From: Christensenella sp. UBA6420
Lineage (GTDB): Bacteria > Bacillota > Clostridia > Christensenellales > DTU072
Assembly (NCBI GenBank): GCA_002439705.1
Contig: DJPE01000051.1
Span: 1-35,351, forward strand
Reading direction: 5' to 3'
DNA: 35,351 bases
Shown: positions 1 to 8,405 of the stretch, in pieces
Layout of the letters: each line of letters opens with the position of its first letter
Numbering within the stretch: the stretch's first letter is position 1
The notes under the pieces: generated by a model
What the model was told of the DNA's origin: nothing
Database searches by the model: none
What the model saw: only the letters and a program-made list of their open reading frames with translations
Program-made: the position numbers and the translations under genes

Positions 1-265
1 TTATTGTTATTTTTTTCGCACGCAAAGCGTTCTTTACGTCGAGAAGGTTCTTTTTATTGAAAGTGTGTATGCGATAAAAATCTTTTTCTTCGCGTACAGC
101 AAGATCGCGCAGAGTGCTTATGCCTGCGGTTTTCAAAAGATTTGCGGTTTCTTCCCGTAATTTCAACGTATCCACCGATTCTGCCATGAGTTCGGCGGGA
201 TAAGGCGGATTATAATCGTTTCTTACGGAAGGTTTCCTGTTGTTTCTGAATCGTCTGTTTGCCAT
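1..265 (-). CDS. RNA polymerase alpha-CTD-like protein, partial (3' end outside window)
   Basis: This reading frame starts with ATG at 265 and runs off the left edge with no stop, giving 88 visible codons. The N-terminus is basic (MANRRFRNNRKPS). From about residue 27 it resembles the RNA polymerase alpha C-terminal domain: a leucine-rich first helix, then TLKLREETANLLKTAGISTL, a DLA turn, and a helix-hairpin-helix-like FNKKNLLDVKNALRAKK. In RpoA this fold binds UP elements and activators. Here there is no alpha N-terminal domain before it, so this is a free-standing alpha-CTD-like protein, not rpoA. It follows the dehydrogenase gene by 69 bases on the same strand, and the ribosome site is poor. 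Function is unknown. The true length cannot be seen. Confidence 0.7.
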   Translation of the reverse strand, partial: MANRRFRNNRKPSVRNDYNPPYPAELMAESVDTLKLREETANLLKTAGISTLRDLAVREEKDFYRIHTFNKKNLLDVKNALRAKKITI

Positions 266-277
266 ATAATTCGTTAC

Positions 278-304
278 GTCCCGCCGGCTTATCGTCGACG
301 GGAC
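278..304 (-). other. Small inverted repeat between the dehydrogenase and the alpha-CTD-like gene
   Basis: GTCCCG and CGGGAC face each other across a 15-base loop in the 69-base gap. There is no T-run, so it may be an intercistronic mRNA structure and not a terminator. Confidence 0.35.
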
Positions 305-334
305 ATAAGTTTCGATACTAATCGATATTATCGA

Positions 335-1444
335 CTATTTTTCCCACGGGAATACGTAGTTCAATTTAAGGTCGTCGCGAACCTTGCTCATTTCTTTCTG
401 TACGGCTTCGTTTATGGGTACGCCGCTGTCCTTTCTGGACTGCCATACGTTCCATTCTTTTTCGCCGGCGGAGAAGATATGGTCGCATCCGGGTGCTTTC
501 TTGGAAGCGCGTACGGAACGAATGATGTCGCCCGCTTTCTTACGGCAGAGTTCTTCGCCCAAGAAGTGGTTGGTGTCGATGGCGATGAAGAAGTGACCGA
601 GATGATAAGGTATCTTTTCGCCTTTTTCGTTCTTACCGTTAAGGTCTTTGCCGTAGATACCGTCCTGCAATACTGCGGAAAGGAGTTCTACTACCATAGC
701 GTATCCGTATCCCTTGTATCCGCCGAGAGCTTCGCCGATACCGCCGAGAGTGGTAAGAGCCGCGGTGCCGTTACGGATAGCCTTCAACGCTTCTCCCGCG
801 TCGCCTTCAACGGGGTTACCGTTAATATCTATAATAGTGCCGGGGTGAACGGGTTCTCCTATTCTTGCGTAGTATTCGATCTTACCGTTCTGGGTAATGG
901 AAGTAGCGCAGTCGATAAGGAAGTCGAATTCTTCGTCGGTAGGAATACCGATGGTAAGAGGGTTGGTTCCGAACATACCTTCGACGCCGAAAGTAGGAGC
1001 GACGGAAGGACGAGCGTTGGTTCCGGTGATACCGATGCAACCTTCTTTGCAAGCCATCGTGGGATAGTACCCCGCAATACCGTAGTGGCAGGAGTTACGA
1101 ACGACTACCATACCCATACCGTACTTTTTAGCTTTTTCGATAGCGAGTTTCATGGACTTATATCCGATTACCTGAACCATACCGTCGTGTCCGTCTACCA
1201 CTGCGGTGGTTTCGGTTTCTTTAACGATTTCGAAATTGGTAACGGGGTTCTGGATACCGTCGTTGATACGGTCTATATAAATAGGTTTGAAACGATTGCA
1301 ACCGTGGGATTCGATACCGCGTCTGTCGGATTCGAGCAAAACGTCGGTACAAATTTCCGCGTCTTCACGGGGTACGCCCACGCCTACGAACGCGTCGGTA
1401 ACAAAATCAGCTGCTGTTTTCCAGTCTAATACAACTTTCGGCAT
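335..1444 (-). CDS. Ldh2-type malate/lactate/ureidoglycolate dehydrogenase
   Basis: At 369 residues this has the usual size for the Ldh2 (MDH2/LDH2, YlbC/AllD) family of NAD(P)-dependent 2-hydroxyacid oxidoreductases, which are cytosolic and unrelated to the Rossmann-fold lactate dehydrogenases. Family signs are the LLESDRRGIESHG segment near residue 40 with its conserved histidine, VVRNSCHYGIAGYY near 115, GTNARPSVAPTFG near 141, GTNPLTIGIPT near 159, and a glycine-rich IGEALGGYKGYGYAMVVELL near 240. The substrate (malate, lactate, sulfolactate or ureidoglycolate) cannot be told from sequence. The start is set by an AAGGAGA ribosome site at 1455-1461 and a good promoter upstream. The gene appears to be transcribed on its own or with the alpha-CTD-like gene after it. 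Confidence 0.9.
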   Translation of the reverse strand: MPKVVLDWKTAADFVTDAFVGVGVPREDAEICTDVLLESDRRGIESHGCNRFKPIYIDRINDGIQNPVTNFEIVKETETTAVVDGHDGMVQVIGYKSMKLAIEKAKKYGMGMVVVRNSCHYGIAGYYPTMACKEGCIGITGTNARPSVAPTFGVEGMFGTNPLTIGIPTDEEFDFLIDCATSITQNGKIEYYARIGEPVHPGTIIDINGNPVEGDAGEALKAIRNGTAALTTLGGIGEALGGYKGYGYAMVVELLSAVLQDGIYGKDLNGKNEKGEKIPYHLGHFFIAIDTNHFLGEELCRKKAGDIIRSVRASKKAPGCDHIFSAGEKEWNVWQSRKDSGVPINEAVQKEMSKVRDDLKLNYVFPWEK

Positions 1445-1486
1445 AAGAAAAAATTCTCCTTATATGTATAAAATAAATTTATTTAT

Positions 1487-1515
1487 ATTATATCAATATT
1501 TAGTCGCAAGGTCAA
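1487..1515 (-). promoter_or_regulatory. Sigma-A type promoter of the Ldh2 gene
   Basis: Read on the minus strand, a -35 box TTGACC (1515-1510) is followed after exactly 17 bases by a perfect -10 TATAAT (1492-1487). The transcript would start about 35 bases before the ATG at 1444. Confidence 0.8.
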
Positions 1516-1526
1516 GCATAATAACG

Positions 1527-1558
1527 AACCGCCCGAACTTATCTCAATCCGGACGGCT
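1527..1558. terminator. Inverted repeat after the M1 peptidase gene (weak terminator)
   Basis: AACCGCCCGA and CCGGACGGCT form a stem of about 10 pairs with some G-U pairs. The minus-strand side is not followed by a clean T-run, so termination is only plausible. It lies just upstream of the dehydrogenase promoter, where a stop for the peptidase transcript would be expected. Confidence 0.35.
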
Positions 1559-1606
1559 TTCGTCGTTTTTAGCTGTTTTAGGAAAATCCTGCAGCTGTTA
1601 TTGCGT

Positions 1607-3022
1607 TTATGAGAACTTAGCCGTGGTTACGCTTCCGCCGCACCAACCGTCGATAAGACCTTTCACGTCGCATTTCATAGCTCTGCCGAACGACGCGGTA
1701 AGAGAATCTATATCTGCTCTCTTCATATAATTGTCTTCGACGTAATTTTTTATCGCCTTGTCGAACCTTTCTTTGCCGGCGGTTTCGTAAAGATTGTTGA
1801 ACATCATCGCGGTCTTGTAATATACGAGCATGGAATAACCGTATTCGCTGTAATCGTAAATACTCTTATTTATCGACAAGTCACCCTTATCCCCTCTCAT
1901 TTTCTGCAACCTTTCGTAAGAAAAGTACGCGTCGGAAATTTTCTTCATTCCTTCGTCGAATTTTTCCTTTTCGTCACACAGAACGTAATAGTATTCCGTC
2001 ATAAATGTAGTAAGTCCTTCGTCAAGGTACGGCGACTCTATATTGTCCGAACCGACCACGTTATAAAACCACTGATGGACGGTTTCGTGAATTATCGTTT
2101 GTGTAGCGTTATCGGTATCGTCGGCTACAAAACTCAAACCCGAAAACTCCATTCCGTCGGGCGAGAAAGACGTCTCCGCGATGACGTAATTTCCGTAAGG
2201 ATAATTACAATACGCTTCCGAAAAAGTCTTTATTACGTCGGCGGCAAGGGTCGTATAATCGTTGCCGTTTATCGAATAATACTTAATGGTAACGCCGTCC
2301 GCTTCCAACGTTTTTACCGTATAATTTTCGTTAGCGACGAATGCGAAATCTCTGAAATCGTCGCACTTTGCGGTAATGGTTTTCACACCGTCGGATATGT
2401 TTTCGGTCACTTCGCCGGGGCAAGCTACTACGAGAGCTTCGGGAAGGTTTATCGTCACCGAAAAGTCGGCTATATCGCTTAAAATCGGGTCGCCAATATA
2501 GAAAAATCTGTCCTTCCTGAAACCTTCTTCGCCGTATACGGCAAGCTGCGGATAAAAATTACTTACGTTTATATACCCTTTGCTCTTGCCGAGTCTTAAA
2601 TTACATTCGGGTAAAACCACTTCGTATTTCATTTCTATCTCGGATTTTGCTTCGAGTGCTTGCGGGGTGGTCTTTACCGACATATAATATCCGTCTTCGT
2701 CCACGCTGAATTCGGCGTTTTCGCCGTTTAATTTAACTTCCGATATGGTTATTGAACCGTAAGAAGGCAGTTTTTTTACGTACGCTTTGCTTACGGCGCC
2801 TTCTGCGTAAGCGTTCGGGCTTAATAAAAACACATACTCTTCTATTCCTTCTTTATAAGTGTTTATCACCGTAATCTTTTGCTCGCACGACAGTTTTTCT
2901 TCCGAATAATCTACTTTTATTTCGTATTGGTTATCTTCCGTTTTCTGCGTGGGTTTATCGCACGCAAAAAGACACGTCGCGGCTATAAAGCACAACGCAA
3001 TTATTGCAAATATCTTTTTCAT
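1607..3022 (-). CDS. M1-family (gluzincin) metallopeptidase lipoprotein
   Basis: The chosen start is the ATG at 3022, not the in-frame one 18 bases earlier, because GGAGG stands 4 bases before it and it opens directly into a signal peptide. The product is 471 residues. A lipobox ends in LFAC, so Cys21 should be lipidated. The zinc site is HETVH at about residues 312-316 with the third ligand in YLDEGLTTF (Glu335), 19 residues after the second histidine, as in M1 aminopeptidases. GMEFSG near residue 290 stands where M1 enzymes have the GxMEN exopeptidase motif, here altered. Short, single-domain, membrane-anchored M1-like peptidases of this kind occur in Bacillota. It probably trims peptides outside the cell. 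The substrate is unknown. Confidence 0.85.
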   Translation of the reverse strand: MKKIFAIIALCFIAATCLFACDKPTQKTEDNQYEIKVDYSEEKLSCEQKITVINTYKEGIEEYVFLLSPNAYAEGAVSKAYVKKLPSYGSITISEVKLNGENAEFSVDEDGYYMSVKTTPQALEAKSEIEMKYEVVLPECNLRLGKSKGYINVSNFYPQLAVYGEEGFRKDRFFYIGDPILSDIADFSVTINLPEALVVACPGEVTENISDGVKTITAKCDDFRDFAFVANENYTVKTLEADGVTIKYYSINGNDYTTLAADVIKTFSEAYCNYPYGNYVIAETSFSPDGMEFSGLSFVADDTDNATQTIIHETVHQWFYNVVGSDNIESPYLDEGLTTFMTEYYYVLCDEKEKFDEGMKKISDAYFSYERLQKMRGDKGDLSINKSIYDYSEYGYSMLVYYKTAMMFNNLYETAGKERFDKAIKNYVEDNYMKRADIDSLTASFGRAMKCDVKGLIDGWCGGSVTTAKFS

Positions 3023-3199
3023 CGAACCTCCGAAATACACGAAGATATATATTGCTCGATTTTACCCGATATTCGCCGTTTTACTAATTTTTTACCCGTA
3101 AAATACAGCTTAATTACAGCGATACGGTGGACTTTACGGAAAATATAAATTAAACTAAATGCATAAAACAGCTCATAATTTTCCCCCTTATCATATAGT

Positions 3200-3232
3200 A
3201 AGAGAGCCTTGAAGTTTTTTTAAGGCTCTCTT
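3200..3232. terminator. Inverted repeat downstream of dnaX
   Basis: AAGAGAGCCTT and AAGGCTCTCTT form a perfect 11-bp stem with an 11-base loop, 27 bases beyond the dnaX stop. The stem is strong, but the following T-run is poor on both strands. It is the only candidate terminator for dnaX. Confidence 0.6.
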
Positions 3233-3258
3233 GCTCCGTTCAGGGGAATTGTTTGTTT

Positions 3259-4938
3259 TCAGCGGTTATCTTTATTAAAATCGGGTTTTCTGGGGCGAAT
3301 TTTCACTTCCCCGTTAAAAAGTTGATTTAATGTAAGTCTGTCTTCGGGTTTTACGGCGTCGTCTTTATTAGTATTGCGAACGCATAAAAATTCATATTTG
3401 CCGCCCGAACATTCATTCACTATATCCTGAACGAGTTTTGCGTTGTTGGGGCGGTTGAGTATTTCTATCATGGCGTTATCGAAAGTCTTTACCACAAACT
3501 TGTTTCCTTCTATCGTGCATTTCACGTCGGGGGTGTTTCTGACCGCCATTTTCAGCATCATTTCGTCGCTTTCGTCCAACTTATCGGCGACTTTGTGCCA
3601 AATATTCATAGCTTTGTCCGACTCGTCGTCGTTTTTATGCATTTCGTCGCTGAATACGACTTCCACTTGCTTTTCCGCGAAAGAACTCAATATTTCGTTT
3701 ATATCGGGTTTCTTCACTTCGGGTTCGGACGGTTTTTCTTGCTTTTCTTCTACCGCGACGTTTTCGGCGGCGGATACTCTGACGCCGTTTTTTTCGAGTT
3801 CGGCAAGTTTCTTTTCTAATTCCTTTATTCTTTCGACGAGTCCTTCGTTAGTTACGTCGGTGACGAGTTCGCACGCGCGGACTACGGCGGATTCCATTAC
3901 TATCTTTGGTTGCGTCGAGTATCTCATTTCGCTTTCGAGCGCGCACATTATGCCGATTATTCTCATAATACGGTAATTGGAATACCCGTCCATTCTTGCG
4001 GCTATCAACGCGGCGTCGTTTTCCGACAGATTGTCGGGGATGGAGCCTTTCACGTTCTTCATATTGAGCATATTCATAAAATACGCCGCAAGGTCTTTGC
4101 TTAACGTGTTCCTTCCCGAAGAAAGGAGCGTACCCGTAAGTCTTAACGCATCTCCGCACTTTCCGTCGAGAATTGCGCCAGCAAGCTCGTCCAAAGTGGA
4201 AAAGTTGGTCGCGCACATCACTTCGAGAGCGTCGTCGTAAGTTATTTTATCGCCGCCGTAGGATAAGCACATATCGGCAAGGGATAAAGTGTCTCTTACG
4301 CTTCCTTCTCCCCCTGCCGCCATTAAAGCAAGAGCTTTATCTTCGACGGGAACGTTGATTTCGGCGAAAATTCTTTTAAGAAGAGAAATAAGTTCTTCCT
4401 TTTCTACTAATCTGAAATCGAAACGCATGCAGCGCGACAGAATAGTCTGCGGCAATTTTTGCACTTCGGTGGTCGCGAGAATAAAGATTATGTGTTCGGG
4501 CGGCTCTTCGAGCGTTTTCAGAAGAGCGTTGAACGCTGCGGGGCTCAACATGTGAACTTCGTCTATTATATACACCTTATATCTTCCTATCGTCGGACGA
4601 TATTGCGCGTTTTCTTTAAGTTCTCTTATCTCGTCCACGCCGTTGTTACTGGCGGCGTCGATTTCGATAACGTCGATATTCGCGGGATTTTTTAATTCTC
4701 TGCACACTTCGCATTCGCCGCACGGAGATCCGTTGTTCGGGTGCAGACAGTTTACCGCGCGCGCGAAAATTTTGGCGCAGGAAGTTTTTCCCGTACCTCT
4801 GGTACCGGTAAACAGGTAAGCGTGACCTATTCTGTTGTTTTTAATCTGGTTTGTCAGCGTCCTGACTATGTGATTTTGTCCGATGACTTTATCGAACGTA
4901 TCGGGACGAAACCTTCTGTATAACGAAACGTATTCCAT
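3259..4938 (-). CDS. dnaX: DNA polymerase III subunit gamma/tau
   Basis: This is the clamp-loader ATPase that couples the sliding clamp loader to the replicative polymerase and helicase. Visible features are the N-terminal YRRFRPDTFDKVIGQ signature, Walker A GTRGTGKT at residues 45-52, a zinc site with cysteines at 64, 73, 76 and 79, Walker B with DEVH at 126-129, and a sensor/arginine-finger segment ending in SRC at 168-170. The AAA+ lid and collar region continues to about residue 360, followed by a charged, variable linker and a small C-terminal domain. It has 559 residues, within the usual range. The gene stands alone here, without the recR or YbaB genes that often follow dnaX. No ribosome site precedes the ATG; see the promoter entry. 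Confidence 0.97.
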   Translation of the reverse strand: MEYVSLYRRFRPDTFDKVIGQNHIVRTLTNQIKNNRIGHAYLFTGTRGTGKTSCAKIFARAVNCLHPNNGSPCGECEVCRELKNPANIDVIEIDAASNNGVDEIRELKENAQYRPTIGRYKVYIIDEVHMLSPAAFNALLKTLEEPPEHIIFILATTEVQKLPQTILSRCMRFDFRLVEKEELISLLKRIFAEINVPVEDKALALMAAGGEGSVRDTLSLADMCLSYGGDKITYDDALEVMCATNFSTLDELAGAILDGKCGDALRLTGTLLSSGRNTLSKDLAAYFMNMLNMKNVKGSIPDNLSENDAALIAARMDGYSNYRIMRIIGIMCALESEMRYSTQPKIVMESAVVRACELVTDVTNEGLVERIKELEKKLAELEKNGVRVSAAENVAVEEKQEKPSEPEVKKPDINEILSSFAEKQVEVVFSDEMHKNDDESDKAMNIWHKVADKLDESDEMMLKMAVRNTPDVKCTIEGNKFVVKTFDNAMIEILNRPNNAKLVQDIVNECSGGKYEFLCVRNTNKDDAVKPEDRLTLNQLFNGEVKIRPRKPDFNKDNR

Positions 4939-4945
4939 AAAAATA

Positions 4946-4974
4946 ATTATAACCTAAATAATATTAAAAATCAA
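4946..4974 (-). promoter_or_regulatory. dnaX promoter placed for leaderless transcription
   Basis: On the minus strand, TTGATT (4974-4969), a 17-base spacer and a perfect TATAAT (4951-4946) are followed by only 7 bases (TATTTTT) before the dnaX ATG at 4938. Transcription normally begins 6 to 8 bases after the -10 box, so the mRNA should begin at or next to the start codon. There is no Shine-Dalgarno sequence. Confidence 0.8.
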
Positions 4975-5023
4975 CGACTAACAAACTTGCTTATCGGGAA
5001 AAATAATTAAAAAGGAGATTATT

Positions 5024-5167
5024 ATGCAAAACGATACCAAACAGTCAAAAATCAAATATAAAGGATACAAGTGTAAGAACTGCGGTTTCGTGTCCGACGG
5101 TGCGAAACAACCGTTAAAATGCCCGAAATGCGAAAGCCAGACCTTTCTCGGAATTCCGTTTATTTAA
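5024..5167 (+). CDS. 47-residue rubredoxin-like zinc ribbon protein
   Basis: The ATG at 5024 is preceded by AAAGGAG with 6-base spacing and the frame stops at 5167. The product is MQNDTKQSKIKYKGYKCKNC and onward, with two knuckles, CKNC and CPKC, separated by 15 residues. This is the pattern of a zinc ribbon or of a minimal rubredoxin-type metal site. The whole protein is little more than the metal-binding fold with a basic N-terminal tail. It is divergent from dnaX (85 bases between start codons) and convergent with the GH2-like gene. It may bind nucleic acid or a protein partner; nothing in the neighbourhood fixes its role. Confidence 0.8.
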   Translation: MQNDTKQSKIKYKGYKCKNCGFVSDGAKQPLKCPKCESQTFLGIPFI

Positions 5168-5201
5168 TTTTTTGCGGAAAAGCAACAGATACGGCAAGAT
5201 A

Positions 5202-5227
5202 AAAGCGACCGATTTTTCGGTCGCTTT
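5202..5227. terminator. Bidirectional terminator between the zinc ribbon and GH2-like genes
   Basis: AAAGCGACCGA, a TTTT loop, then TCGGTCGCTTT: an 11-bp perfect stem between two convergent stop codons. The minus-strand exit reads CTTTTATCTT, the plus-strand exit CTTTACATTCATTTT. Confidence 0.85.
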
Positions 5228-5250
5228 ACATTCATTTTCGGATAGATTTG

Positions 5251-8142
5251 TTATTTGGCTTTTATTACGGGAACTATTCTTATATTAAGGTCTTGTTCGC
5301 CGCTCATAAGGGTGTATTTTGCGAGCGGTTTAGCTCCGTTCCCGCTGCCATAACCGCTTACTACCGCGTTTACGTCGACGTACACGCCGCTCTTTTTTAC
5401 AAGGCTCTTTTCCTTATATCCTTTGACTATCTCGTCGTCGCTTGCGGACGTCACTCTGATCTGCATGGGATTGACGGTAGCTTCTACCATAATTCCGTCG
5501 CCGTCGTTATCTCTCACCACGACGTAATGAACGTCGGTACGATTGCCGCATTCCTGACCGAAAGCGCAAGCCTTGCCCATTTCGGAAGCGGTGGAATCGT
5601 ATATACCCATCACCGAATGAGCGCAAAGGTCGATATAATTGTCGCCGTCGCCTTTTCCGTAGAACGTGACTCTCTCGAAAGACGGATAGAAACGGAGTTG
5701 TTTCCCGAAGCAGTCCAAAGTGGACGGACATTTCTTACCGGGAACCAACGAACTCTTCAAGTCGATTACGCCGTTAGCGTGGACGGTATAATTATCGGTC
5801 ACGGTGTAAACCGCTTTCTTACGGAATTTAATAATCTGCGTAATCTTGACGTCTACGGTGTTTTCTTTTTCAAAAAGCTCGAATCCGACCGTTTCGTAAT
5901 CTGCGACGTAGTATTTATCGTTAAGCACGTTGCGGACGAACGGACGATTTATTTTCGTATTGAAGCAAGCTCCGCCGTTGCGGCTCGCGATGGGGTTAAG
6001 AATTTCTTTTCCGCCGAGATTATATCCTATGATACTTCCCGTAACTTTGGAAAATCTGACCGAACCCGCGTCGAATCTTACTTCGACTACGTCGAATTTT
6101 TCGGTGACGGTCAGCTTATTTTTGCCTTCTTCGAGATTATCCAAACCGACCATATCGGAGTGAACGGACACCTGCTCGACACTTAAAAGTTCTTCCGTGT
6201 CTTTAATGAAACACTCCACGTTAAGGTACATATCGCCGTCTTTATGTCCTATAAACACGTCGAAGACCCTTGACTGTCTGGGTTCGACGGTGACGTTTAA
6301 TTTAACTTTCGAACGCAATTTCCCGTTGGCTATTACGGAAATAATCACGTCTATGTAAGACGTATCGTTAAAATACGAGTTGTTGAAAATCTCTATCTTG
6401 TCTTCGCCCGCAAGTTTAACTTTTACGGGACGAGCTATAAACCTGTTGCAATATGCGGCGGCGTACGGCTTTCTGTCTATTGTAAACATACCGCCGTCGG
6501 AAGCGGAAACCCCTTCGATAAAATCGTCGGTGAAGCTGCTGACGCAACCGCCCATAGCGCAAGGCGTGTTCTCGACGAGTTCCGCAAATTCGGATAATCC
6601 GGCATTGCCGATACCGAAGCTTTCGGCGTAGTCCGCCATATAGACCGGACGGGACGCGCTGACTTTATTGATTTCGTCGATAAAGTCGTCCACGGTAGGA
6701 TTGACGATAACAGCGGCTTCGTCTGACTTAGCTTCGGGAATAAACACTCTTACGTCCGCGGCTTCTTTCAAGGCGTTGACTGCGGCGGCAAAGTTCGGCG
6801 TGTCGGCTTTCGCATTGACGAAAGAGTACGCAATAACGTTGCTGTAAGACTTGTTTATATTATACTCGTCCAGTGCTTTGGCAACTATTAAATCCTTATA
6901 TTCTGTATCGTAGGCTACAAAATTACGTTTGCCTTTCTTGTAAAGTTCATTCGCAACGCAAACGGGAATTTCGTCTATGACGTAAAGCCCTTCTGTAAGT
7001 GCAAGTCTTCTCACGCTGTCGGGCAAATAAGTCTTCGTGCAGATAGTGTTAAAGCCGAATTTACGCAAAGTAAGGAAATCCGCTTTATAATCTTCGAAAG
7101 TCATAGGCTTGCTTTGCGCATTATAGACGGGGTTATAGTCCACGCCGTAAATCTTTAAGGGCTGACCGTTGTAGCATGCGATGCCGTCCACGTATTCGAG
7201 ATTGCCGAAGCCTACCTTAAAGCGGGAACATTCTATAGTTTCTCCGAGCTCCTTAATGGTTACGAACAAGTCGTATAAAGAGGGATTTTCGTTAAGATAA
7301 GGGATAAATTCGCCACTGAAATCGTATTCTATCTTCTTTTCGGGTTTTCTCGTTTCGTCGAAAATAACTTTTCCGTCTTTCTCTAACGAGAAACGAATCT
7401 CGGCATCGGGGTTTTCGCCTTCGGTATAAAGGGTAAGGCGAGCGTTATAAACGCCGTCGACGAGAGCGGACGAAAAAGCAAGGTCGGATAAATAGGTTTC
7501 GTTCCTTAACGTAAAGTACACGTCGCCGGTAATTCCAGACGAAGCGAAACGCCGTTGACCTTCGATAAACGACGCTTTGGTGTATTCTCTTACGAGAACG
7601 AGAAGTTCGTTTTCTCCCGAAACAAGCTTGTCTGTGACGTCGAATTCGCCTTTTCCCGTGTAGGAAAAACCGCACAAATCGCCGTTGACGTAGACTTCGA
7701 AATAGCCGTCAACGCGGTCGAAAGTAAGAAAATACTTCTTTGTAAAGTCGTAGACTTCCACCTTTCTGCGGTAAATTCCTACGCCGTTTCCGCTCTTTTT
7801 ACCTTCGGGAATTTTCTTTCCCGACGCGGAAAAAGCGTATCCTTCAAGATACTTTTTGTCTGTAATTCCGGCGTTTTGCCAAGACGAAGGCACACTTATA
7901 CCGACGTATGACGCCTTGTCGGAATCAAAGATATTTTTTGCTAAACCATTGCTAAAATAGCAAAAATCCCACGTTTCGTTGAGAAAAACGACTCTGCTAC
8001 TCCACTCGGCAGCGCAGCAATAATCGCTTTCTTCTGCAGCTGTTCTGTCGGCGAAAGGAACGACGCGCGTATGCGTGTGCGCAACCCTTTCCGAAAGGCG
8101 AACCAACGAGTTCACTACTCCTTTCAAAAATTTATATATCAT
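5251..8142 (-). CDS. LacZ-type glycoside hydrolase family 2 protein with both catalytic glutamates replaced
   Basis: The 963 residues follow the LacZ plan: a sugar-binding jelly roll (about 50-215, with VPSSWQNAG, GIYRRKVEV and DGYFEVYVNG), an immunoglobulin-like domain (about 215-315), a TIM barrel (about 320-570, with FGFNTICTKTYLPDS and EGLYVIDEIPV), a linking sandwich, and a small-chain-like C-terminal domain (ECGNRTDVHYVVVRDNDGDG and onward). Active enzymes have NE at the acid/base site; here the aligned stretch is YSFVNAKAD, with Ala444. The nucleophile motif CEYAHAMGN is ADYAESFGI, with Asp504, and the W-rich GGFIWDW is GGCVSSF. By sequence it should not hydrolyse beta-galactosides by the usual retaining mechanism. 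No signal peptide is seen. A GGAG lies 11 bases before the ATG. It may be a sugar-binding or sensing pseudoenzyme. Confidence 0.85.
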   Translation of the reverse strand: MIYKFLKGVVNSLVRLSERVAHTHTRVVPFADRTAAEESDYCCAAEWSSRVVFLNETWDFCYFSNGLAKNIFDSDKASYVGISVPSSWQNAGITDKKYLEGYAFSASGKKIPEGKKSGNGVGIYRRKVEVYDFTKKYFLTFDRVDGYFEVYVNGDLCGFSYTGKGEFDVTDKLVSGENELLVLVREYTKASFIEGQRRFASSGITGDVYFTLRNETYLSDLAFSSALVDGVYNARLTLYTEGENPDAEIRFSLEKDGKVIFDETRKPEKKIEYDFSGEFIPYLNENPSLYDLFVTIKELGETIECSRFKVGFGNLEYVDGIACYNGQPLKIYGVDYNPVYNAQSKPMTFEDYKADFLTLRKFGFNTICTKTYLPDSVRRLALTEGLYVIDEIPVCVANELYKKGKRNFVAYDTEYKDLIVAKALDEYNINKSYSNVIAYSFVNAKADTPNFAAAVNALKEAADVRVFIPEAKSDEAAVIVNPTVDDFIDEINKVSASRPVYMADYAESFGIGNAGLSEFAELVENTPCAMGGCVSSFTDDFIEGVSASDGGMFTIDRKPYAAAYCNRFIARPVKVKLAGEDKIEIFNNSYFNDTSYIDVIISVIANGKLRSKVKLNVTVEPRQSRVFDVFIGHKDGDMYLNVECFIKDTEELLSVEQVSVHSDMVGLDNLEEGKNKLTVTEKFDVVEVRFDAGSVRFSKVTGSIIGYNLGGKEILNPIASRNGGACFNTKINRPFVRNVLNDKYYVADYETVGFELFEKENTVDVKITQIIKFRKKAVYTVTDNYTVHANGVIDLKSSLVPGKKCPSTLDCFGKQLRFYPSFERVTFYGKGDGDNYIDLCAHSVMGIYDSTASEMGKACAFGQECGNRTDVHYVVVRDNDGDGIMVEATVNPMQIRVTSASDDEIVKGYKEKSLVKKSGVYVDVNAVVSGYGSGNGAKPLAKYTLMSGEQDLNIRIVPVIKAK

Positions 8143-8405
8143 AAAAACTCAACTCCAAAATATATGTAACCAACGTCGTGCGACCTAACTACGCGCGCAG
8201 GCTCTTCGGAGTCTTCGTTTTGTCCGCCTTTTCTATCGGAACCGTTCCCCGCCAAAGTCTATATATCCGCTTGCGAAAACCCTTTCGCGGCGAACTTCAT
8301 CGTCCCCGCAAAACGCCGTTTTCGCGTCCGATTCTCTCTGCCTGTCGGACCGGGATACCGCGCGCAATCCTTGCGCAAATCAGTATTCGACATTTAGTTA
8401 AGCAT
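8143..8405 (-). promoter_or_regulatory. Long structured 5' leader of the GH2-like gene
   Basis: About 255 bases lie between the predicted transcript start near 8399 and the ATG at 8142, with no credible small gene. On the minus strand several small hairpins can be drawn: GTCCGA with TCGGAC, GCGAAA with TTTCGC (loop GGG), and CGAAAAC with GTTTTG. No known riboswitch core was recognised. Confidence 0.45.

Noticed and set aside
479..1429. A 316-codon open frame on the plus strand opposite the Ldh2 dehydrogenase
   Set aside because: It lies wholly antisense to a clear enzyme gene, has no family motif or ribosome site, and its composition is that of a mirrored frame.
3211..3221. The T-run in the loop of the 3200-3232 inverted repeat as a terminator tail
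   Set aside because: The T bases are in the loop on the plus strand, not after the stem, so they do not provide the U-tract of an intrinsic terminator for dnaX.
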